From assembly GCA_029563035.1 (NCBI GenBank), contig JAKQTP010000138.1, forward strand, positions 534,881 to 598,880: a stretch of DNA of 64,000 nucleotides. Direction: 5' to 3'. Source of the DNA: an archaeon (GTDB lineage: Archaea; Iainarchaeota; Iainarchaeia; CSSED10-239). The notes beneath the pieces were generated by a model. The model was not told where the DNA came from. It was given only the letters and a program-made list of their open reading frames with translations, and did not search any database. Made by a program: the position numbers and the translations under genes. This document shows, piece after piece, positions 29,297-37,844 of the stretch. Every line of letters starts with the position of its first letter. Within the stretch, counting starts at the first letter, position 1.

Positions 29297-31495
29297 ATGG
29301 GACGAAAAGAAATTGTTGCAGAACTTGCACAAAAATTAATGAGTAATACAAAGAACATTAGAAATATTGCTATTATTGCTCACATTGATCATGGGAAATC
29401 AACTTTAACTGATAATCTTGTAGCAACAGCTGGACTTATTTCTAAAGAGTTAGCTGGTCAACAAGTATATATGGATTCTTATGTTCTAGAACAGGAAAGA
29501 GGAATCACAATAAATTCATCAAATGTTTCTGTTCCTTGTGAAATCAATGGAGAGAAATTTCTTGTAAATATTATTGACACGCCTGGACACGTTGACTTTG
29601 GTGGAGATGTTATTAGGGCAATGAGGGCTGTTGATGGTGCTGTCTTGGTTGTTGATGCTGTTGAGGGGGTTATGCCACAAACAGAAACTGTTTTAAGACA
29701 AGCATTAAGAGAAAGAGTAAAACCTGTTCTATTTATTAATAAAGTTGATAGATTAATAACTGAAATGAATGTTGCACCAGAAGATATGCAAAAAAGATTC
29801 ATAAAGGTTGTAATGGATATTAATAATCTTATAGCAAAGAATGCACCAAAAGAATTTGCACAAGAATGGCAAGTTAATATCAAAGATGGTTCTGTTTGTT
29901 TTGGTTCTGGATATCATAACTGGGCTTTATCAGTTCCAGCAATGACAAAATACAATATGAAGTTTAGTGATATTGTAAATTATTGTAAAAACGAAAAACA
30001 AAAAGAACTTGCACAAAAGATTCCTGTAAGCGAAGTATTCTTAGAGATGGTTGCACAACACCTTCCAAACCCTATTCAATCACAAAAATATAGAATTCCA
30101 ATAATTTGGGGTGGAGATATGGAATCTGTAGAAGGAAAAGCAATGGCTGAATGTAATCACTCAGAAGAAAATATTGCAATGATGGTTACAGATGTTGTTC
30201 TTGATAAGCATGCTGGAGACGTTGCATCTGGAAGAGTGTATATGGGGACAATAAAAAAAGGGATGGATTTGAATGTTGTCGGCACAGATAAAACAGCAAA
30301 AGTTCAGCAAGTAGGTATATACTTAGGTCCTGAAAGAGTAATATTAGATGAAGTTGTTGCTGGTAATATTGTTTGTGTTATAGGTATGAAAGAAGTTTAT
30401 GCTGGCCAAACATTATCAAATAAAGAAATAAAAACATTTGAAAGCTTTATGTCTGATGTTGAACCAGTAATGACAGTTTCAATTGAAGCGAAGAATAGTA
30501 AAGATCTTCCAAAATTAATTGAAGTTGTTCATAACATAACAAAGGAAGATCCAAATATTAGAGCTGAACTAAATCAAGAAACTGGAGAACACTTAATTTC
30601 TGGTATGGGAGAGCTTCACTTGGAAATAACTCAATATAAGATTGAGAAAGATAATAATATTCCAATAACTGTAAGTCCTCCAATTGTTTTATATTATGAA
30701 ACAATACAAAAGGAATCATTAACAGTAGAAGGAAAATCTCCAAACAAGCATAACAAGTTTAAAATTTCTGTTGAGCCAATTGAACCAGAGATGCTAGCAA
30801 AGATTAAAGCAATGAGATTTGATGGCAGAATCAGAATTAATAAGGATGTTGAAATACAAAATAAACTTGTAGATGCAGGGTTTACAAAAGACGAATCTAA
30901 AAATATCTGGGCAGTGCATAATAACTGTATCTTGATTAATAGGACAAAAGGTATTCAAAATCTTTTCGAAACTAGAGAACTTATAATTGATGCTTTTATG
31001 GATGCAACAAAAGAAGGGCCTGTTGCAAAAGAAAAGGTTTCTGGAATTATTGTTAATCTAGAAGATGCAACTCTTCACGAAGATGCAATACACAGAGGTC
31101 CTGCTCAAGTTCTTCCTGCAATTACAAGAGCAATTTGGGCTTGTATTCTTTCAGCAGACTATACATTGTTTGAGCCAAAGCAAAAGCTTTCAGTTTCTGT
31201 TCCTCAAGATTTCATGGGCGCAGTAAACAGGGTTTTGTCTAGTAGAAGAGCACAGATAGAAAAAATAGATATGGAAGGCGACTCTTGTATCATTATTGGA
31301 ATAATTCCTGTTAAGTCATTGATAGGATTAAGTCAAGATATGAGAGGAGAAACTCAAGGTAGGGCAATCTGGACAGCTGAATATGCAGGTTATGAAAAGA
31401 TACCAAAATCAATTCTTAACTCAACCATAACAGAGATAAGAACAAGAAAAGGCTTAGAACCAGAGCCAAAGCCTGCAGAGTTTTTCATGGATTAA
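29297..31495 (+). CDS. fusA: Translation elongation factor 2 (aEF-2)
   Basis: A 732-residue translocation GTPase. G1 is AHIDHGKST (28-36), G3 is DTPGHVDF, G4 is NKVDR. The later domains include GMGELHLEI and the domain IV tip loop EDAIHRGPAQV with His599, the residue converted to diphthamide in archaea and eukaryotes. A Dph6-type ligase is encoded at 41-43 kb, consistent with modification. GGAG precedes the ATG and the gene closes the polymerase/ribosome cluster. The last codons and stop are part of a 54-base tandem repeat. Confidence 0.97.
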   Translation: MGRKEIVAELAQKLMSNTKNIRNIAIIAHIDHGKSTLTDNLVATAGLISKELAGQQVYMDSYVLEQERGITINSSNVSVPCEINGEKFLVNIIDTPGHVDFGGDVIRAMRAVDGAVLVVDAVEGVMPQTETVLRQALRERVKPVLFINKVDRLITEMNVAPEDMQKRFIKVVMDINNLIAKNAPKEFAQEWQVNIKDGSVCFGSGYHNWALSVPAMTKYNMKFSDIVNYCKNEKQKELAQKIPVSEVFLEMVAQHLPNPIQSQKYRIPIIWGGDMESVEGKAMAECNHSEENIAMMVTDVVLDKHAGDVASGRVYMGTIKKGMDLNVVGTDKTAKVQQVGIYLGPERVILDEVVAGNIVCVIGMKEVYAGQTLSNKEIKTFESFMSDVEPVMTVSIEAKNSKDLPKLIEVVHNITKEDPNIRAELNQETGEHLISGMGELHLEITQYKIEKDNNIPITVSPPIVLYYETIQKESLTVEGKSPNKHNKFKISVEPIEPEMLAKIKAMRFDGRIRINKDVEIQNKLVDAGFTKDESKNIWAVHNNCILINRTKGIQNLFETRELIIDAFMDATKEGPVAKEKVSGIIVNLEDATLHEDAIHRGPAQVLPAITRAIWACILSADYTLFEPKQKLSVSVPQDFMGAVNRVLSSRRAQIEKIDMEGDSCIIIGIIPVKSLIGLSQDMRGETQGRAIWTAEYAGYEKIPKSILNSTITEIRTRKGLEPEPKPAEFFMD

Positions 31496-31621
31496 AGTCA
31501 TTTTTGACTTTAAGATGCAGAGAAATATTTTATTTTTCTTATGGATTAAAGTCATTTTTGACTTTAAGATGCAGAAAAATATTTTATTTTTCTAGTGGAT
31601 TAAAGCTTTGCTTTATCCTAG
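31487..31621 (+). repeat. 54-base tandem repeat overlapping the end of fusA (two full, one partial copy)
   Basis: Units start at 31487, 31541 and about 31595, a strict 54-base period. Each begins ATGGATTAAAG (GTGGATTAAAG in the third). The first two contain TAAAGTC-ATTTTT-GACTTTA, a seven-base-pair hairpin, then GATGCAG and ATATTTTATTTTTCT. Copies 1 and 2 differ at one or two bases. The third copy diverges after TTAAAG but still forms a hairpin (GGATTAAAG/CTTTATCC). Copy 1 contains the fusA stop codon. The hairpin-plus-T-run form suggests repeated terminators arising by recent duplication. Confidence 0.85.
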
Positions 31622-31883
31622 AAAAATTTTATTTTATTTTAATTTTTTCTAAACAACGGATTTTCAATTATTCACTATTTCTTGGACAACACACAATTTC
31701 TTGGACTATTTGTTTTTCACTAACTCCTGTTAAGCCAAACATCTATTCTTTCAGCAACCCCTGTGAAAAATCAATTCAAAAACACTCTTTAAATCTTGGA
31801 CAACCCAAAATAATTAGGTTTATAAATCTATTCCATATATAAATAGATAATTTTAATATTAACATTAAAAGGGGGGAAAGAAA
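31622..31883 (+). promoter_or_regulatory. Gene-free stretch with TTGGAC direct repeats and the promoter of the Lys/Ala mini-gene
   Basis: I see no credible gene here. TCTTGGAC occurs at 31680-31687, 31699-31706 and 31794-31801; the first two are in the longer form TTTCTTGGAC. A TATA-like TTTATAAATC at about 31818-31827, followed by ATATATAAATAG, lies 35-60 bases upstream of the GGGGGG ribosome site at 31871-31876. A promoter for the mini-gene is likely; the role of the short direct repeats is unknown. Confidence 0.4.
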
Positions 31884-31943
31884 ATGGCAGCAAAGAAAAA
31901 GAAAGCAGCAGCAAAGAAACCTGCAGCAAAAAAGAAGAAATAA
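31884..31943 (+). CDS. 19-residue Lys/Ala-rich micro-protein (histone H1 tail-like)
   Basis: ATG 31884 to TAA 31941-31943 encodes 19 residues made only of Met, Ala, Lys and one Pro (MAAKKKK, AAAKKPAAKKKK). The case for a real gene is the context. A strong purine ribosome site (AGGGGGGAAAG, 31870-31880) lies at proper spacing, a TATA-like element lies upstream, and a 12-13-base-pair hairpin lies directly downstream. The composition matches AK-rich tails of histone H1 and bacterial H1-like proteins, so nucleic-acid compaction or ribosome binding is plausible but unproven. The alternative is a leader peptide or spurious short frame. Confidence 0.6.
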   Translation: MAAKKKKAAAKKPAAKKKK

Positions 31944-31955
31944 ATTAATCAACTA

Positions 31956-31999
31956 GAAAGTAAAAAAGGATGATTTTAATTTTTGCTTTTTTTACTTTC
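31956..31999 (+). terminator. Strong hairpin terminator after the micro-gene
   Basis: GAAAGTAAAAAA (31956-31967) pairs with TTTTTTACTTTC (31988-31999), giving 12 perfect pairs plus a G-C across a one-base offset. The loop of about 20 bases is AT-rich. The hairpin is followed by TTTCTATTTTTTT. It begins 13 bases after the stop codon of the mini-gene, so it is placed to end that transcript. Confidence 0.65.
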
Positions 32000-32064
32000 A
32001 TTTCTATTTTTTTAAAAATCACAAAAACAACTTTTTTAAAAGATTTTTCTTCTAATATATAATT

Positions 32065-33219
32065 ATGATAAAACGAATTTTAGTGCTTGCAAGTCAAAGA
32101 AAGAAATCACAAGAGGCAATAGTATTTTTCTCTAAATATCCAAGCAAATATAAAATATCTGGTCTAATGTGTAGTGATGAGAAAAAACTAGATTTTTTTA
32201 AAAAACAAATTAAAGAAATAAGGCCAGATATTGTTTTTTTCCCGACAAAAGATGGTGCTGAGCAAATAATTGAAGAATTAAATATTAGGTGTTTTTATGA
32301 TTACACACAATATAATCAATTTCTAAAAGCAAGCAATTGTGACTTGGTTATTTCTGATCTGGTAGGAATAGATTCAATAAAATTAATTTTAGCAACAATT
32401 GGAGAATATAAAGATCTTTGCCTATTAAATCTTGAACCTATAATATACTCAGGGAAAATAATCATTAATGAAGTAAAAAACAAAGGAGTGAAAATACAAT
32501 TCGTAACTCATCAGTTCTTTTCTTTTGAACAATTTCAAAAACACAATAAAGAATCAATAAACAAAGTGATACTTACAGATTTTGAAAGTAAATATGAAAA
32601 GGAAAATCTGGATAATTACACATACCCTTCAGGGCCATTGTCAGAATTTAAGAAAATACTGTATTTTAAGAATAAAATGTGGCTTGCAAGGCACTTAATT
32701 GCTTTTAGTTATTTTTACAATCTAGATTTAGAAAAATTTGAATTTTATAAATCAAACACACCCTCATTAAGCTTAATATTTAAATTGAATAATGGATGTA
32801 CTATTTTTAATATTGCAAACAACAATAAAGAATTAATATACAATCATTATTTTATTGATAATCTCAAAACACAAAATTCAAATTTAGACAAAGTAATAGA
32901 TATTAAATTACAAAAGATTTTAGACAAAGAAATTAAATCATTAGATTTAGCAACAAAAGCATTGCTTAAAGGTGGCACATATCCGTTACTTTATCAAATG
33001 GCTTATGATCTTTCTGCCGAGGCCATATACTATAATAGAACAAAAGACAAAAATTTATTCTTTAAACTATTTGAAGATTTACTTAAAGATAAAACATACT
33101 ATTCTAAGAACATTAATATTCAGACAATATTTGCCATACATCAGAAATTAAAAACAAAAATAGAAACAGTATATCTTAAGAAAACAAAAGAAAAACCAAA
33201 GAAGATTTCTAAAAAGTAA
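32065..33219 (+). CDS. Divergent DXP reductoisomerase (DXR)-like protein, catalytic motifs lost
   Basis: A 384-residue protein of DXR length that follows the family layout. It has an N-terminal Rossmann-like region, a middle block where NKES is NLEP (residues 122-125), VDSEH is VTHQF (147-151) and MNKGLE is KNKMWL (202-207), and a C-terminal KGGTYPLLYQMAYDLSAEA matching GGTxPAVLNAANEVAV. The metal ligands (two acids of DSE, and the Glu of NKGLE) and the NADPH glycine loop are gone. Archaea make isoprenoids by mevalonate, so a MEP-pathway role is unlikely. Function unknown. It overlaps the convergent DTD2 gene by 11 bases. Confidence 0.65.
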   Translation: MIKRILVLASQRKKSQEAIVFFSKYPSKYKISGLMCSDEKKLDFFKKQIKEIRPDIVFFPTKDGAEQIIEELNIRCFYDYTQYNQFLKASNCDLVISDLVGIDSIKLILATIGEYKDLCLLNLEPIIYSGKIIINEVKNKGVKIQFVTHQFFSFEQFQKHNKESINKVILTDFESKYEKENLDNYTYPSGPLSEFKKILYFKNKMWLARHLIAFSYFYNLDLEKFEFYKSNTPSLSLIFKLNNGCTIFNIANNNKELIYNHYFIDNLKTQNSNLDKVIDIKLQKILDKEIKSLDLATKALLKGGTYPLLYQMAYDLSAEAIYYNRTKDKNLFFKLFEDLLKDKTYYSKNINIQTIFAIHQKLKTKIETVYLKKTKEKPKKISKK

Positions 33220-34018
33220 TTTCTTTTAGCTTGTCATCTAAAACCAAAAAAGAATTGCTTTTTATTTTTGCAAGTTTCAATAGCTCTTTTAGTTTTTGCT
33301 TATCTGTAATTTGCTTTAATGCATAATCAGGAATAACATGTCCAAAGCAATATTTGTTTTTAGAATTTAAAGTCAAGTGATTGAATCTTGTACAATAATG
33401 TGAACCACCAAAGCCAACCACTTCTATCCAGTTATTTTCTTGTTTTATTTTTTCTTTATCATATTCAGAAATTATTTTAATTAATTCTTTAGAAACAAAC
33501 ACAGATGCTGTTTTGTCTTGCCAGGCCTTTTCATTTGATCCAATCTCTAAAAATATTGTGCTTTTTTCAAGATATGGTCCGTGATGTGTTGCTTCTTGCT
33601 TAATTTCATATTCTAGTGTTTTTGGCTTGTTATTATGTAAATCCAAAAGCAAAGAGCGAATCAAAATTGCATCTGTTTTTACAAGCTTTTCATCAAGACC
33701 ACCAAGCTCTGCTTTTCCCCAGTTGCCTACTGAATGAGCAGTAATTGAACGAGGTTTTTGATCTCCAAGTGTGGAGTGCCTAGAAAGAAAGATAATCTGT
33801 TCAAATATAATGTTTGCTTTTTTTTCGATTTCTAAAATATCTTTGTCACTCATATATAGGTGTGTTTTTTCAGTCAAAGCCAGAAATATTTTGTTTTTTC
33901 TATCCAAAACCCAAAGATTATCTTCTAATTTTTCAAATCCAAAGTTTGGTGTGGTTAGAGTTTCAAAGAAATTAATGGCTGCAAGATCGGTTTTTGAACA
34001 AATAAGCAAGATATTCAT
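33209..34018 (-). CDS. dtdA: D-aminoacyl-tRNA deacylase DTD2 (GEK1/DtdA family)
   Basis: A 269-residue protein with the DTD2 hallmarks: LICSKTDLAAINF at the start, SRHSTLGDQKPRSITAHSVGNWGKAELGG, KQEATHHGPYL, FLEIGSNEKAWQD and VGFGGSHYCTRF. DTD2 removes D-amino acids and aldehyde adducts from tRNA in archaea and plants. The longer frame to 34045 adds a non-family MYRQKILIY segment; ATG 34018 fits the family start. The gene is divergent from the thymidylate-kinase-like gene and convergent with the DXR-like gene. Confidence 0.93.
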   Translation of the reverse strand: MNILLICSKTDLAAINFFETLTTPNFGFEKLEDNLWVLDRKNKIFLALTEKTHLYMSDKDILEIEKKANIIFEQIIFLSRHSTLGDQKPRSITAHSVGNWGKAELGGLDEKLVKTDAILIRSLLLDLHNNKPKTLEYEIKQEATHHGPYLEKSTIFLEIGSNEKAWQDKTASVFVSKELIKIISEYDKEKIKQENNWIEVVGFGGSHYCTRFNHLTLNSKNKYCFGHVIPDYALKQITDKQKLKELLKLAKIKSNSFLVLDDKLKEITF

Positions 34019-34104
34019 ATAAATCAGTATTTTTTGTCTATACATAATTATTTATAGAAACAATTTATAAACATTTTACTAGTTATTATATTTTGTGATC
34101 TGAA

Positions 34105-35064
34105 ATGAACAACACGAAATTCTTAGATATTGTTATTTGCGGTCCTGACATGTCTGGAACAAGCACACAAATTTCTGATTTTATAAATTATTTTAAAGAA
34201 AAAGGCAAAATAATAAGAGATATTCGCGGAACAGAAATGGACTTGTTGTTTCATGCAGAAGTTTTTGAGAAATACAATAAGAATTTTATGTCTTTAAAGG
34301 AGTTTCTAGATTCTGATAACTTTTCAAAAGATGAAAAAAATAATCTTCTTCTAGAGATTTATTCTCTTCTTTCTGGTTATAAAAAGTCATCTGATCTTTT
34401 GGTTGCGTCTTTTAAAAAAAATAAGATAACAACATATATAGACCCTAACTCAGCAGATGTCTGGATAATTGAAGAACCAACAAGAAGAGGAGCTGGGCAA
34501 GTAAACAGGGTAATTGAGCAGAATAGAAGCCTATTTGATTTTAAAGAAACAATTGATGGGTATTCTGCAGCTCTTGTTCATCAGGCATACAGAATTGACG
34601 AGTTTTATAGAATAAGAAAAATTTTAAGAGACAATAATAAAATAATTATTAGAAGCAGAAGCGAAGAATCTGCTTGTTATCAAGTTTATGATAAGAAAAA
34701 CAACCAGAAAGGAATAAAACTAAAAGAATATCTTTCTCTTCCAGGTCATAAAGTAGCCTTTGGGTTTCCTCCAACACATTTGTTTGTGGTTTGTGGGCCG
34801 ATATCCTGGAAAAAAGAAAAATATCTTAAATTAAAAGAAGAAAGAAGTAATGGAAGAATACTTGATGATCATGAACTAAATTCAGATTATCAATTGTTTG
34901 TTAACAAAAGATATGCTGGTGTTTGGCTTGACAAGCTTTATCAAGAGGGCTGTAGGCTAAATAGTTCAGGGTATTTGCCAGTAATCTATAGATTTAATAT
35001 TTATGATTCAAAAGAGAAAGTCAGGAAAAAAATGTATGAAAAGCTTGATGAAATACTTAAATAA
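34105..35064 (+). CDS. Thymidylate kinase-like protein with non-canonical P-loop
   Basis: A 319-residue protein, longer than typical Tmk (about 210). The P-loop reads [10 protein letters not shown] (13-22), with Thr19 where the Walker A Lys should be. [10 protein letters not shown] takes the place of REPGGT-GE, and [11 protein letters not shown] the place of DRYxxSxxAYQ. These order and context cues fit dTMP kinase. The next genes encode GlyA, ThyX and a dCMP deaminase, so it is the expected final step of dTTP supply. The missing lysine makes activity uncertain; another residue may compensate. Confidence 0.75.
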   Translation: MNNTKFLDIVICGPDMSGTSTQISDFINYFKEKGKIIRDIRGTEMDLLFHAEVFEKYNKNFMSLKEFLDSDNFSKDEKNNLLLEIYSLLSGYKKSSDLLVASFKKNKITTYIDPNSADVWIIEEPTRRGAGQVNRVIEQNRSLFDFKETIDGYSAALVHQAYRIDEFYRIRKILRDNNKIIIRSRSEESACYQVYDKKNNQKGIKLKEYLSLPGHKVAFGFPPTHLFVVCGPISWKKEKYLKLKEERSNGRILDDHELNSDYQLFVNKRYAGVWLDKLYQEGCRLNSSGYLPVIYRFNIYDSKEKVRKKMYEKLDEILK

Positions 35065-35072
35065 GATTTATC

Positions 35073-36290
35073 ATGACAACAATTTTAGAGCTTATAAAAA
35101 AAGAAAAAAATAGACAGCAAGAAACAGTAGAGATGATTGCTTCAGAAAATATTTGTTCTAAAGAGATAAGAGAAGCATGTGGCTCTGTTCTTACAAACAA
35201 ATATGCAGAGGGCTATCCTGGTAAAAGATATTATTCTGGTTGTGAGGTAGTTGATGAGATAGAAGACTATGCCAGAGAGAAAGCAAAAGAGCTTTTTAAT
35301 TGTAAATATTCTAATGTTCAGCCTCATTCTGGATCAAGTGCAAACCTTATTGCTTATTTTTCTCTTCTTGAAAAAGGAGACAATATATTAGGAATGTCTC
35401 TTGATAGTGGAGGGCATTTGACACATGGCTTTAAACTAAATTTTTCAGGAAGACTTTTTGAAAGCTATAGCTATGGAACAGATGACAATGGCTTTCTTGA
35501 TTATGACGAGATTGAAAGACTTGCAAGGACCAAAAAACCAAAAATGATAGTTTGTGGTGCTTCTGCTTATCCTCGTAAGATTGATTTTGAAAGATTTAGA
35601 GAAATTTCAGATTCTGTTGGTGCATATCTTATGGCAGACATGGCACACATTGCTGGTCTTGTCGCAACAAAGCTTCACGAATCGCCTTTGCCTTATGCAG
35701 ATATCGTAACATCAACTACTCACAAGACCTTAAGAGGCCCAAGAGGTGGACTAATTTTAACAGACAATGAGGAAATTGGTGGTAAAATTAGCAAAAATAA
35801 TTTTCCTGGTTTTCAAGGCGGTCCATTAGAGCACATAATTGCAGGAAAGGCAATTTGTTTTGAAGAGGCCTTAAGACCAGATTTTAAAATTTATCAAGAG
35901 CAGGTTCTTAGGAATTCAAAAACTCTGGCAGAAGAGCTTCAAAAATACGGTTTTAAGCTAGTAACAGATGGAACAGATAATCATCTAATCCTTGTAGACC
36001 TCAGAAACAAAAACATTACTGGAAAGGTTGCTCAAGAGGTATTAGAAGAAATAAATATTTCAATTAATAAAAATGCAATACCAAAAGACCCGCAAAAGCC
36101 ATTTATAACATCTGGTATCAGGATAGGAACGCCAGCAATAACAACTCGTGGTTTTAAAGAACAGCAAATAAAAGTAATAGCAGACTATATTAACCAAGTA
36201 ATCTGTGAGCCAGAAAACCAAAAACTAAAATCAAATCTAAAAGGCAAAATTATAGAGATGTTAAAAGAATATCCAATAGATAATATATAG
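35073..36290 (+). CDS. glyA: Serine hydroxymethyltransferase
   Basis: A 405-residue PLP enzyme. [56 protein letters not shown] and [14 protein letters not shown] are all present; Lys218 in the last motif is the PLP lysine. It interconverts serine and glycine and yields methylene-tetrahydrofolate. Its position eight bases after the Tmk-like gene and just before thyX indicates that its one-carbon product feeds thymidylate synthesis. The length is slightly shorter than bacterial GlyA, with no motif missing. Confidence 0.97.
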   Translation: MTTILELIKKEKNRQQETVEMIASENICSKEIREACGSVLTNKYAEGYPGKRYYSGCEVVDEIEDYAREKAKELFNCKYSNVQPHSGSSANLIAYFSLLEKGDNILGMSLDSGGHLTHGFKLNFSGRLFESYSYGTDDNGFLDYDEIERLARTKKPKMIVCGASAYPRKIDFERFREISDSVGAYLMADMAHIAGLVATKLHESPLPYADIVTSTTHKTLRGPRGGLILTDNEEIGGKISKNNFPGFQGGPLEHIIAGKAICFEEALRPDFKIYQEQVLRNSKTLAEELQKYGFKLVTDGTDNHLILVDLRNKNITGKVAQEVLEEINISINKNAIPKDPQKPFITSGIRIGTPAITTRGFKEQQIKVIADYINQVICEPENQKLKSNLKGKIIEMLKEYPIDNI

Positions 36291-36314
36291 ATAATTAAAA
36301 AACAGGTGAAAAAT

Positions 36315-37832
36315 ATGGATGAATTTAAAAGAAAAATAAAATTGTTAGATGATATAGTTTATGAAGTTATAGAAAAAGAAAATATCCCTTGTTCTATTTC
36401 AACAGAAAACTTTGCAGAAGCTCATTGTAGAACTGTTGCAAGACTTAGCCAAAGTGCAAAGTCTTTTGAGCAGATTGTTAGAGAAATATTAAATGAAGAA
36501 GGATTTAACAGAGAAAAGATAGGTAACTTTCATAAAAGCATTACTCTTGGTGTTGCTCACCATTCTATTGAACAACATGGTAATGTTACTCTTTGTTTTG
36601 AGAACACAAGCATGATTGCAACAAACAAATATTGTGAAAATAAAAGACTTGCAGCATACTTGGAAAAATCAACAAGATATCAGGACTTTTCTAAACCGTG
36701 CTATATTATTCCTAAGGAACTTGATGGCAAGCCTGAACTGAAAAAAGAATATATTGAGACAATGGATTATCTTTTTGAAGTGTATTCCAAGATTCTTCCA
36801 AAAATAATAAATGAAATAAAAAATGAATTTTCAAAAAGAAACATTGTTGTAGAAGAAAAACTAATAAAAAAGAAAGCCTTTGATTCTGCAAGATATATTC
36901 TACCTGCAAGTGCATATACTAATTTTGCAATGACTACAAATTCTCAAGTTTTTAGATCCTTAATTGTTGATCTTTTTACAAGTAATATTAAGGAATTTAA
37001 TGAGATTGGAGAAGAAATGCAAAAAAAACTTGAAAAAGTCTATCCAACACTTCTTGAAAAAAGCACATGTATATTTGATAAAAAAAGAGAAGAAATAAAA
37101 AACACATCAAACACTATCACTCCTTTGATTTTTGGCAATAAAAAAAACATAAAAATAGATGATCTTATTTTTGAAAATATAGAAAGCCAAGTTAAGATTA
37201 TTGGACACACAGATAATTCAGATAAGCTATTAGTTTATAACTATCTTCTTGATAATGGACACACCGTAGAATATAAAAACGAAGAAGTTTATCTTAATTC
37301 TCAGAAATTAACACAAGAGAAAATAGACAAATATATAAAACAAGCCTTTGAATATGATTGTACAGGCTATCGCCCACACAGAGCAACAGAACTTGCAAAT
37401 TATAATTTTGAAGGAATTATTGACTTTGGAGCATGGAGAGATCTTCATAGAAACAGGATGCTAACATGGATTAGTAGTTTTATTTCTCCAGAATATGGAT
37501 TTGCAATTCCTATTTTTTTGCCAAAAGATGCAGAAGGAGAATATATCTCTGGTTTAAATAAAGCATATGGCTTGTGGATTAAACTTCTTAAAAATGGATT
37601 TAGTAAAGAATTTTGCCAATGTGTTTGTCCACTTGGAACTAATGCAAAGATATTGTATACAATAAATGCTAGAGAGATGGATCATGTTTCAAAAACAAGA
37701 ACAACAGAACATGCTCATTTCTCATATAGATTGTTTGTGCATTATTGTGTAGAGGAAATAAAGAAGAAAACACCAAATATTGGAAATAATTTAAAAGATT
37801 ATTATGACGATCCAATATCTTCAATACATTAA
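36315..37832 (+). CDS. thyX: Double-length flavin-dependent thymidylate synthase (tandem ThyX)
   Basis: A 505-residue protein, twice the ThyX length. The first half (about 20-240) has AHHSIEQHGNVTLCFENTS, KRLAAYLEKSTRYQDF and TTNSQVFRSLIVD. The second half (about 285-500) has HRATELANYNFEG, FGAWRDLHRNRM, PLGTNAKILYTINARE and EHAHFSYR. ThyX normally builds shared active sites from four short chains; here two divergent copies share one chain. It methylates dUMP using methylene-folate and FADH2. In-frame GTG 36306 belongs to the AGGTGAAA ribosome site, so ATG 36315 is the start. It sits in the dTTP operon. Confidence 0.85.
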   Translation: MDEFKRKIKLLDDIVYEVIEKENIPCSISTENFAEAHCRTVARLSQSAKSFEQIVREILNEEGFNREKIGNFHKSITLGVAHHSIEQHGNVTLCFENTSMIATNKYCENKRLAAYLEKSTRYQDFSKPCYIIPKELDGKPELKKEYIETMDYLFEVYSKILPKIINEIKNEFSKRNIVVEEKLIKKKAFDSARYILPASAYTNFAMTTNSQVFRSLIVDLFTSNIKEFNEIGEEMQKKLEKVYPTLLEKSTCIFDKKREEIKNTSNTITPLIFGNKKNIKIDDLIFENIESQVKIIGHTDNSDKLLVYNYLLDNGHTVEYKNEEVYLNSQKLTQEKIDKYIKQAFEYDCTGYRPHRATELANYNFEGIIDFGAWRDLHRNRMLTWISSFISPEYGFAIPIFLPKDAEGEYISGLNKAYGLWIKLLKNGFSKEFCQCVCPLGTNAKILYTINAREMDHVSKTRTTEHAHFSYRLFVHYCVEEIKKKTPNIGNNLKDYYDDPISSIH

Positions 37833-37844
37833 GGATGTGAAAAA

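Noticed and set aside
31504..31842. Open frame of 112 residues after fusA
   Set aside because: It is made of the 54-base tandem repeats (translated as duplicated LRCR-IFYF units) and AT-rich spacer, has no ribosome site and shows no protein-like composition.
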